From positions 1 through 9,874 of the forward strand of contig LJUE01000171.1 in assembly GCA_001303885.1 (NCBI GenBank): a stretch of DNA of 9,874 bases. Direction: 5' to 3'. Made by a program: the position numbers and the translations under genes. This document shows positions 1-5,578 of the stretch, piece by piece (positions within the stretch are counted from its first letter, which is position 1; every line of letters begins with the position of its first letter). The DNA comes from Planctomycetes bacterium SM23_32. GTDB lineage: Bacteria > Planctomycetota > Brocadiia > SM23-32. The notes beneath the pieces were generated by a model. The model saw only the letters and a list, made by a program, of their open reading frames with translations, was not told where the DNA came from and ran no database searches.

Positions 1-841
1 AGCCGCGCGGCCGGCCGCCGTCCCCGTGGTCGTGCATGCATTCGGCGCCGTCGTAGAAGTAAAGCGAGGCAGGCCCCCCGCCGGCCAGCGGGCCGACCGG
101 CGGCAGGGCGAGGCGCGCCGTCACGCGCGACACGGCGACGTCCCACACCGGTCCGCGCGGGAGGATGCTGCGGGAGACGCTGCGGAAGGTCCCGTCGTCC
201 CGCAGCTGCGCCACGCCCGTGTTGCTGCTGGTCCAGCTGCAGGGATGCGAGCAGTAGACCATCCACGTGCGCCCGGCCACGTCTACGACCAAGGGGTCTT
301 TGACGTGCAGCTGGGCGGGGAGGGCGCACTGGAGCGCAGGTTCGGCCCGCGCGTCGGCCAGCCCTTCCACGCCGGCCGCCCGGAGCACGTCCACGCTCCA
401 CACGCCGGTGCCGGGCTTCTGGAAGTCCCGGAAGGCATCGGGGTAGTTCTGGCGCTTCTCGCTGGAGACGTAGAGCTCCAGGCCCGCCTCGGTGCGGCGC
501 AGGAAGGAGCCCTCGATGGAGAGCACTTCCCGGCCCGCGGGCGCCACGTCGGGCTTCAGCATGGAAAGGACCTGCCCGAAACTCTCGCCCCCGTCGGTCG
601 AGCGGAAGACGGCCAGCTCGGCCCCCCTCGGCCCGGCCGCGATGCCGACCCGCGAATCGCCGCCGTTCCGGTAACGGCCGCACAGCAGCAACGAGCCGTC
701 TGCGTCGCGGCAGATGTTGCCCCCGCCGAACCAGAACCCCGGCTCCGGCGCCCGCGGCTCAACCAGGACCTCGGCGTCTTCGTGGCAGACAAGCCGCTGC
801 CCGACGCACAGCAGCGCCTCCCTGGCTTCCCGGCTCAGCAT
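1..841 (-). CDS. Sialidase-like / five-bladed beta-propeller protein, N-terminal part (runs off the left edge)
   Basis: The minus-strand frame is open from an ATG at 841 to the window edge, giving 280 residues with the C-terminus missing. Around residues 80-88 it carries an Asp-box (BNR) motif, RSTDGGESF, as found in sialidases and related propellers. Around residues 35-60 is a blade-like stretch (GFWFGGGNICRDADG...GRYRNG). Around 181-199 is a KDPLVVD...WMVYCSHP segment that resembles the DP/MVY strands of GH43/GH32/GH33-type propellers. No signal peptide is visible at the N-terminus, so the protein may be cytoplasmic, which is unusual for a true sialidase. The start is preceded by GAGGTG, close to the ATG. 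It begins 29 bp after the stop of the upstream peptidyl-prolyl isomerase gene, so the two are probably cotranscribed. The fold is fairly well supported, but the substrate cannot be told from the sequence, and catalytic residues cannot be assigned without the missing half. Confidence 0.72.
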   Translation of the reverse strand, partial: MLSREAREALLCVGQRLVCHEDAEVLVEPRAPEPGFWFGGGNICRDADGSLLLCGRYRNGGDSRVGIAAGPRGAELAVFRSTDGGESFGQVLSMLKPDVAPAGREVLSIEGSFLRRTEAGLELYVSSEKRQNYPDAFRDFQKPGTGVWSVDVLRAAGVEGLADARAEPALQCALPAQLHVKDPLVVDVAGRTWMVYCSHPCSWTSSNTGVAQLRDDGTFRSVSRSILPRGPVWDVAVSRVTARLALPPVGPLAGGGPASLYFYDGAECMHDHGDGGRPRG

Positions 842-870
842 GTGCACCTCACGTCGCGCGCCGGCAGCCT

Positions 871-1881
871 TCACGGCAGGCCCAGGCCGCCGGCGGCCGG
901 GGAGTACTCGATCTGCGCCTGCTGCTTGGCCTCTTGGAAGAATTGCGCCAGCTCGGCGGCCTGCCGCTTCCTGAGCAGCAGCGCCTTGATCCCCTGCTGC
1001 ACCCGGTCGAAAGGCGCTACCTGCGGGGGCCTCACCTCCTCGAACCGGACGATGGCCAGCCCCCCTGCCACGCGCCGGACGGCGGACGTCTCTCCCGGCT
1101 CCAGGCCCTCGACGGCCGCCGGGAGCCAGTCCCCCAGCTCGTGCGGCACGCGGACCTCGTGCAGGCCGCCGGGGTGCCTGTCCCGGTCGGCGGAATGGGC
1201 GTCCGCCAGCTTGGCGAAGTCGGCCCCCTGTTTCACCCGCGCCAGCAGCTGCTCGGCCTCCCGGCGAACCGCCGCCTCTTCCTCGTCGGCGACCACCAGG
1301 AGGATCTGCCGGTAGACGACGGTGCGCGGCACCGCGAACTCGTCACGGTTCTCGTCGTAGTACTGGCGCACGTCGGCGGGCGCCACGTGCACCTGCGAGT
1401 GCACCTTGTCCCAGAGCAGCTTGGCCCCGAGCAGGTTCTGCTGCTGCAGGTCCTTGAACTGCTCCACGGTGAGCCCGGCCTCCGAGAGGGTCTGCATGGC
1501 CTTCAGCTTCGAGCCGGCTCGCTCCTCGAGCCTGCGCAGCTCCCCCTCGGCAGCCCGGGCGAGCACCGCCTCGGCGGTGGGCGCCCCCAGGTACTCTTCC
1601 CGGGCCAGGTCCCACAGCACGCGGCGCTCGATGACGGCCTCCAGCGCCTCCCGCCGCCGCTGCATCTCGAACTCCTCGCGCTCCAGCGGGCCCATGGGGA
1701 GTTCATCCCAGTCGGAGGCGGCGACGGCGTCGGCGATCCGGAGGCCCCGCTCCAGCTCCTCCGTCGTGATGACGTAGCCGTTGACCCGGGCGAGCGGCTC
1801 ATCATCCTGGGCGCGACATACGGCGGCCGCGGCCACGCAGGCCAGCAGAGCGGCGAGCAGCGCCGGGGCGTTGTGTCTCAT
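871..1881 (-). CDS. Exported parvulin-type peptidyl-prolyl cis-trans isomerase (SurA/PrsA-like)
   Basis: This 336-residue protein starts with a short basic n-region and a hydrophobic stretch (residues 6-22), followed by CRAQDD, a likely signal-peptidase cleavage site near residue 24. Residues 29-185 are rich in helix and charge and begin with ARVNGYVITTEEL, which matches the N-terminal chaperone segment of SurA/PrsA-like isomerases. Residues about 188-282 form a parvulin domain: the RQILL strand, GADFAKLADAHSAD, HPGGLHEV, VEGLEPGETSAV and GGLAIVRFEEV are in canonical order. A helical tail follows. Parvulins of this class isomerise prolyl bonds and chaperone exported proteins in the periplasm or envelope. 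The ATG at 1881 puts the signal peptide at the N-terminus, and no strong Shine-Dalgarno sequence precedes it. The gene lies 81 bp after the transporter gene and 29 bp before the propeller gene. The family call is firm. The specific client protein is unknown. Confidence 0.9.
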   Translation of the reverse strand: MRHNAPALLAALLACVAAAAVCRAQDDEPLARVNGYVITTEELERGLRIADAVAASDWDELPMGPLEREEFEMQRRREALEAVIERRVLWDLAREEYLGAPTAEAVLARAAEGELRRLEERAGSKLKAMQTLSEAGLTVEQFKDLQQQNLLGAKLLWDKVHSQVHVAPADVRQYYDENRDEFAVPRTVVYRQILLVVADEEEAAVRREAEQLLARVKQGADFAKLADAHSADRDRHPGGLHEVRVPHELGDWLPAAVEGLEPGETSAVRRVAGGLAIVRFEEVRPPQVAPFDRVQQGIKALLLRKRQAAELAQFFQEAKQQAQIEYSPAAGGLGLP

Positions 1882-1911
1882 GGATTGCGACCGATCCGGC
1901 GGAAGTGCTTC

Positions 1912-1917
1912 ATTGTA
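1912..1917 (-). promoter_or_regulatory. Possible -10 box for the isomerase gene
   Basis: The minus strand reads TACAAT here, one mismatch from TATAAT and about 30 bases before the isomerase ATG. No convincing -35 hexamer sits 16-18 bp upstream, where the sequence is TCGCCC. A GCGGC/GCCGC inverted repeat (1918-1922 and 1929-1933) abuts it. The site could be a weak promoter, or it could be chance in an otherwise very GC-rich gap. Confidence 0.3.
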
Positions 1918-1962
1918 GCGGCAGCCCGGCCGCAGGGCGAGCGGAGGCGGGCGGACGACGCC

Positions 1963-3918
1963 TTAGATGTAGAAGACGGCATCGCCGACCGACCCGGTGC
2001 ACGTGTCAATGATGGCCCAGACGCCGCCGGCCAGGAAATTGCCCATCACCATGCCGATGCAGAACCGCCGCGCCGGCCGGAACATGGCCGGCCCGCCGAA
2101 GGTGACGAGCAGCACCTTGACCAGCCAGGCCAGGAACACCGAGAAGGAGAAGAAGTAGACCATGTGGCTGGAGCAGATGAGCAGCCCCACCGGGTGGAGC
2201 GGCCACCAGAAGTAGGTGCGCTGCGCGACGACGAGGGCGGCCATGATGAGCGCCCCGACGCCTCCCCACACCAGGCGCACGCCGCTGGGGCCGCCGTGGT
2301 GGGTAATGGCCGCCTTCGACCACTCCCAGGGCAGGCGAGGGAAGTTGCCATAGAACCAGGGGTCCATGTTCGTGGCCCCGTGGGCATAGCCGATCCAGAC
2401 GGCGCACACGCAGGCCGCCACGTAAGAGATGACAAGCCCCAGCAGCATGGCCCAGAACAGGCCGCTGCGGCGGCGCCGCGACAGGTACATCCCGTGGCCC
2501 GAGCCGGACATCACCGAGTTGCGCATGTCGAAGTGCCAGCCCATGTGGCTGCCCAGCACGGTGACCTGGGAGGAGCTGAACGAGCCGCTGCCGAACGTAC
2601 TGGCCATGAACTGGTGCGGGTAGACGGGCGGACTCAGCATCGGCAGGCCGCACTGCGCCACCACGCGCGCCATGGTGTAGTAGATGGCCAGCGTCAGCAG
2701 CACCAGCACCAGCCCGTAGAAGGGCCCGAGCCCGACCCGCGAGAACCAGCCCACCATGACCAGGCAAGTCAGCAGGATCAGGATGAATGCCGTCCGATAG
2801 GAGGACGGTTCGCCGCTGTCGTAGTCGGTCTCGCCCCGCCCGAAAGCGCAGCGCAGCGCCCGCCTCAGGTGGTCCCGCGAGAGCCAGAGGCTCGAGACCA
2901 CGAATACGATCATGGCCCCAGCCGCCAGGTGGTCCATGGCCCCGCCCATGACCCACTCGTCCTGGAAGGCCAGGTTGTACGAGGTCATGAACGCCTTGGC
3001 CAGCCACGACAGGAACGCCACGAACCACACGGTGAACGCAATGCGGTTCGGGATGAGGAAGACGAGCCCCACCACGACAACATCGAAGTAGAGGGGGTAG
3101 CGCCAGGGCTCCTCGGCCAGCTCCACCCAATGACGACTGCGGAAGAACGTCGGACGGCCCAGGTAGTAGCTGACGCCCCCGAAACTGGCCAGCAGAAACG
3201 TGAGCCCCAGGGCGATCCAGAACGCCTTGCTGCGGAAGATGGAGGCCCTGTGCCAAGGGCTGCCCGCCGCCACGCACAGCTCGGCCGGCACCTGGGCGAT
3301 CGGGAAGCTCAGGTGCTCGTAGTCCACCCACTGCTTGCGCATGATGGTCATGATGGCCATCATGCAGGCGAACATGGACATCAGGAAGACGCCCCAGACC
3401 GCCAGTGGCCGCACCCAGGGCTGCCAGGGAATGGGCTGCCCGGCGCGCAGGCCCATCCAGTAGCGCGTGATGGCCAGTATGCCGCCATCGGGATCGAGCG
3501 GCGCCAGCATCCTCGGCATCACGGGCCAGAGCTCCCCGCGCCAGTTGTTCGTGGCGTTCGCCAGATTGTAGACCGAGGAGATGGACGGGATGAAGTAGGC
3601 GACCAGCCCGGACGTGACGATCGAGCCGCCCACCAGCATCATGGCGCCCGTCACCATCAGCTCGTCGGTCCTGAGCGCCAGTTGCTTCCAGAACAGGCCC
3701 AGAACCACGTTGAAGAGCAGGAAGAGCACGAACAGGAAGAAGGTGGCGCCCGCCGTGTGGTAGTCCGCGTAGAGCCGCGACGACTGGAGGTAGATGGTCC
3801 AGTAGGGCCCGCTCACGCCGATGATGGCGCACATGATGCAGCCGAGCGCCACGCTCCGAAGGCTCGGCATGCCGGCAGCCTGGCTCGGGGTCGGCGGGGT
3901 TTCGATGTCAAAGCTCAA
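1963..3918 (-). CDS. Polytopic membrane protein of the DUF6785/DUF6784 type (OPT-transporter-like)
   Basis: This 651-residue protein has about 12-13 hydrophobic segments, for example near residues 21-42, 57-77, 87-110, 172-193, 232-250, 277-300, 328-345, 376-393, 398-418, 487-511, 548-565, 580-605 and 622-636. It acts in the inner membrane. Residues 196-214 (QWVDYEHLSFPIAQVPAEL) resemble the conserved W...SFPxAQ region of oligopeptide-transporter-like proteins. The late FWWPLHPVGLL motif (570-580) is typical of the C-terminal DUF6784 part, and the longer N-terminal part corresponds to DUF6785. Such proteins are common in PVC-group and related genomes, and no substrate has been established as far as I know. 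The first usable in-frame start is TTG at 3918, about 30 bases after the predicted transcription start, and an in-frame TAA lies just upstream. An ATG at 3870 (residue 17) would also keep every membrane segment and is a real alternative. The gene is separated from dinB by its own promoter. Confidence 0.85.
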   Translation of the reverse strand: MSFDIETPPTPSQAAGMPSLRSVALGCIMCAIIGVSGPYWTIYLQSSRLYADYHTAGATFFLFVLFLLFNVVLGLFWKQLALRTDELMVTGAMMLVGGSIVTSGLVAYFIPSISSVYNLANATNNWRGELWPVMPRMLAPLDPDGGILAITRYWMGLRAGQPIPWQPWVRPLAVWGVFLMSMFACMMAIMTIMRKQWVDYEHLSFPIAQVPAELCVAAGSPWHRASIFRSKAFWIALGLTFLLASFGGVSYYLGRPTFFRSRHWVELAEEPWRYPLYFDVVVVGLVFLIPNRIAFTVWFVAFLSWLAKAFMTSYNLAFQDEWVMGGAMDHLAAGAMIVFVVSSLWLSRDHLRRALRCAFGRGETDYDSGEPSSYRTAFILILLTCLVMVGWFSRVGLGPFYGLVLVLLTLAIYYTMARVVAQCGLPMLSPPVYPHQFMASTFGSGSFSSSQVTVLGSHMGWHFDMRNSVMSGSGHGMYLSRRRRSGLFWAMLLGLVISYVAACVCAVWIGYAHGATNMDPWFYGNFPRLPWEWSKAAITHHGGPSGVRLVWGGVGALIMAALVVAQRTYFWWPLHPVGLLICSSHMVYFFSFSVFLAWLVKVLLVTFGGPAMFRPARRFCIGMVMGNFLAGGVWAIIDTCTGSVGDAVFYI

Positions 3919-3956
3919 CGGGTCGCTCGCGGGCCTGGGGAGCAGACGGAGGCCGG

Positions 3957-3985
3957 ATTATACCAGAAGCCCGCGAACGGCCCAA
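3957..3985 (-). promoter_or_regulatory. Sigma70-type promoter with extended -10 for the membrane-transporter gene
   Basis: On the minus strand the -10 box is TATAAT (3957-3962). It is preceded by TGG, giving the extended -10 form TGGTATAAT. A TTGGGC hexamer (3980-3985) lies exactly 17 bp upstream and matches the first three bases of TTGACA. The predicted transcript start is near 3950, leaving a leader of about 30 nt before the TTG at 3918 or about 80 nt before the ATG at 3870. An AT-rich consensus hexamer stands out in this very GC-rich gap. Confidence 0.7.
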
Positions 3986-3997
3986 CGACGAGGCGCG

Positions 3998-4012
3998 GGG
4001 GCCCGGCGCCCC
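3998..4012 (-). terminator. GC-rich hairpin between dinB and the transporter gene
   Basis: A GGGGC/GCCCC inverted repeat with a five-base loop lies downstream of both candidate dinB stop codons and upstream of the transporter promoter. No T-run follows it, so it is at best a weak or factor-assisted terminator. Confidence 0.25.
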
Positions 4013-4044
4013 GACCCCGGCAAGCGGCGACTGACGGGCGGCGC

Positions 4045-4204
4045 TCACGGCCGCGCCGGCTCAGGCACTTTCACCTCGTCGGGCTCGGCCTGCGCCGAGT
4101 GCATCAGGTTGATCGAAGGCCCCCGCTGCACCACCTCGAACCCGAACCGCTCGCGCAGGCCGTCCAGGCACCGGTCAATGCGGCGGCTCCGCTCGGCGTC
4201 GCGC
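4045..4204 (-). other. Out-of-frame C-terminal tail of the Pol IV gene (frameshift region)
   Basis: From about 4200 leftwards, a frame different from the polymerase frame gives 51 coding-like codons ending in TGA at 4045-4047. It contains the stretch RIDRCLDGLRERFGFEVVQR, which resembles the helical tail found after the little-finger domain in longer DinB proteins (typically LDxLRERFGxxxVxRG). The main frame ends instead at a TGA at 4175-4177 after a short arginine-rich, non-conserved run. The distance from the ATG at 5368 through the TGA at 4045 is 1324 nt, one base more than a multiple of three. A single extra base near 4201 (in the GCGC run), or a two-base loss, would explain the break. 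It could be a real mutation, a sequencing error, or programmed frameshifting. No slippery heptamer was noticed. Confidence 0.6.
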
Positions 4205-5368
4205 CGGCTGCAAGTCCGTCAGGCCCACGCCCACCAGTCGCAGCCGCCGACTGCGGCACCAGCGCCCCCGCAGCAGCCTGCGCGCCGCGGCGAATATCTC
4301 CCCGTCGCGGTCGGTGTGCTCGCCCATGGCCCGCGAGCATTGCACCCCGCTGAAGTCGTGATACCGCATCTTCACCTGCACGACGCGCCCTTGCAGCCCC
4401 TCGCGGCGCAGCGCCCGCCCCAGCCGCTCCACCAGGTAGAAAAGCATGGACTCGACCAGCTCGTAGTCGCTGGAGGCGATCCAGAACGTGGTCTCGCGGC
4501 TTATGCTCCGCGGCGGCTCGTGGGTGCGCAGCTCCTCCACGTCGGCCCACGCCTCGCCGCGCACCAGGTGGTGGAGCGCCGCCCCCCGCTCCGGGCCGAA
4601 GGCGTCCTCCAGCAGTCCGCGCGGGAGTCGGCGCGCTTCTTCGACCGAGTGCACGTTCCACTTGCCGAGCTTCTCGCGCGTCGCCCGGCCGATGCCGGGG
4701 ATGTCCTTCAACTCCAGCAGGCCCAGGAAGTCCGCCTCGCGCCCGGCTTCAACCAGCGTCACGCCGTCCGGCTTGCCGAACCCCGACGCCGCCCGGGCCA
4801 CCACCTTGTTCGTGCCGATGCCCACCGAGACCGTCAGGCCGGTCTCGGCCCGCACGGCCCGCTTGATGCGCAGGCCCACGCCGCCGAGCCACCGGCAGCC
4901 CTCCGGCAGCAGCACGCGCCGCTCCGGGGGCACGGCGCGACGCTCGCTCCGGCGGTAGACGCCGTTAGCCGGCGCGGTGAACGGCAGGCGCCCCAGCGGC
5001 CCGTCCGGGTCGGCGTAGATGCGCTCGCAACCGCGCAGGTCCACGTAGGCGTCGTCCAGCGACGCCTGCTCCACGGTGGGGCTGAAGCCGGACAGCACGT
5101 CGAAGACGCGCTCGGAGAAGCGGTTGTACTCCGCGAAGTCCGGCGGCAGGTAGACGCCGTCCGGGCAGAGCTCCCGCGCGCGGAAGATGGGCGTGCCCGC
5201 CTTCAGGCCGAACCGGCGCGCCTCGTAGGAGGCCGAGGCCACCACGCCCCGCCCCTCCACGCCCCCGCCGACGATGACGGGCCGGCCGCGCAGCTCGGGC
5301 CTGAGCACCTGCTCGACGGAGGCGAAGAAGGCGTCAATGTCCACGTGGATGATCAGCGGCGCGTGCAT
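4175..5368 (-). CDS. dinB: Y-family translesion DNA polymerase (DNA polymerase IV, DinB)
   Basis: This is a low-fidelity polymerase that extends past damaged template bases. The N-terminus IIHVDIDAFFASVEQ carries the metal-binding Asp10 and the aromatic steric-gate region (F14/F15). Residues 103-107 read SLDDA where the family has S-x-D-E-A, so the usual catalytic Glu is Asp106. After it comes an in-frame stretch of roughly 36 extra residues (about 119-163) that E. coli Pol IV lacks, before TVSVGIGTNKVVARAAS. The thumb helix-hairpin-helix is LKDIPGIGRATREKLG (220-235). The little finger runs from about 285 to 385 and ends with LRLVGVGLTDLQP, where the E. coli enzyme also ends. The ATG at 5368 gives the standard Pol IV N-terminus in 397 residues. 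Upstream in-frame ATGs exist at 5416 and 5506, but 5506 precedes the promoter. The normal frame is lost after residue 388, and an out-of-frame tail continues to 4045. Its own promoter makes it a single-gene unit. Confidence 0.9.
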   Translation of the reverse strand: MHAPLIIHVDIDAFFASVEQVLRPELRGRPVIVGGGVEGRGVVASASYEARRFGLKAGTPIFRARELCPDGVYLPPDFAEYNRFSERVFDVLSGFSPTVEQASLDDAYVDLRGCERIYADPDGPLGRLPFTAPANGVYRRSERRAVPPERRVLLPEGCRWLGGVGLRIKRAVRAETGLTVSVGIGTNKVVARAASGFGKPDGVTLVEAGREADFLGLLELKDIPGIGRATREKLGKWNVHSVEEARRLPRGLLEDAFGPERGAALHHLVRGEAWADVEELRTHEPPRSISRETTFWIASSDYELVESMLFYLVERLGRALRREGLQGRVVQVKMRYHDFSGVQCSRAMGEHTDRDGEIFAAARRLLRGRWCRSRRLRLVGVGLTDLQPARRRAEPPH

Positions 5369-5429
5369 GTGGGCGATCCGTTGTCTCGTTCTCAGCCGCC
5401 CGGAGGGGCAGCGCATTCGCTCACTACAC

Positions 5430-5444
5430 GCGTATAGTATACGC
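5430..5444. promoter_or_regulatory. Perfect 7+1+7 palindrome over the dinB -10 box (candidate operator)
   Basis: The minus strand reads GCGTATA-C-TATACGC, a perfect inverted repeat that completely contains the TATACT -10 hexamer. A repressor dimer bound here would block the promoter, as SOS repressors do in many bacteria. It does not match the E. coli (CTGT-N8-ACAG) or Gram-positive (GAAC-N4-GTTC) LexA box, so the regulator is unknown. Confidence 0.5.
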
Positions 5445-5464
5445 CGCGGCACGCACGCTGTCAA
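5436..5464 (-). promoter_or_regulatory. Near-consensus sigma70-type promoter of dinB
   Basis: The minus strand has a perfect TTGACA (5459-5464), a spacer of exactly 17 bp, and TATACT (5436-5441). The predicted transcript start is near 5429, giving a leader of about 60 nt to the ATG at 5368. The -35 hexamer lies six bases from the edge of the inverted-repeat element. This is the strongest promoter seen in the window. Confidence 0.8.
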
Positions 5465-5470
5465 CGAAAA

Positions 5471-5573
5471 CTGGGGACAGTTACCTGTTTTCGGACCCTT
5501 GGCCAACGATGCCGCGAAAGCACCCCTGAGACGCGTCTTCGCACAGCATGGCCGAAAACAGGTAACTGCCCCT
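5471..5573. repeat. REP/MITE-like inverted-repeat element between the repeat-protein gene and dinB
   Basis: The left arm (5471-5494) contains GGGGACAGTTACCTG and continues to TTTTCGG. The right arm (5552-5573) is its inverted, slightly diverged copy. Seventeen bases are identical between 5478-5494 and the complement of 5552-5568. The 57-base interior is also structured: ATGC/GCAT (5509-5512, 5546-5549), GCGAA/TTCGC (5514-5518, 5538-5542), and a 10-bp palindrome AGACGCGTCT (5529-5538). The whole element could fold into one long imperfect hairpin. I recall GGGGACAGTTACC-type cores as dispersed repeats in PVC and deltaproteobacterial genomes, sometimes near IS200-like/RAYT transposases, but cannot confirm that here. 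It begins 5 bases after the stop of the gene at 5579 and ends just before the dinB -35, so it may also act as a transcription terminator or boundary. No transposase is in the window. Confidence 0.75.
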
Positions 5574-5578
5574 CGCTT

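Noticed and set aside
26..1315. Plus-strand open frame over the left end
   Set aside because: It has no domain and is Arg/Ala/Pro-rich. The opposite strand encodes a propeller with an Asp-box and the isomerase C-terminus.
1918..1933. Possible terminator hairpin (GCGGC/GCCGC) after the transporter gene
   Set aside because: The stem is short, no T-run follows, and such repeats are frequent by chance in this GC-rich DNA.
934..4353. Very long plus-strand open frame (over 1100 codons)
   Set aside because: It lies opposite the isomerase, transporter and polymerase tail, which have clear family motifs. Its product is His/Arg/Gln/Pro-rich low-complexity sequence without any domain, as expected for the antisense of GC-rich genes.
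5369..5506. N-terminal extension of DinB from an upstream ATG at 5506
   Set aside because: It would start upstream of the strong promoter, inside the inverted repeat. The extra residues are not polymerase-like, and the ATG at 5368 gives the standard N-terminus.
5471..5573. CRISPR repeats or a small RNA gene
   Set aside because: There are only two arms in inverted orientation, with no direct repeats or spacers and no separate promoter, so a REP/MITE-like element fits better.
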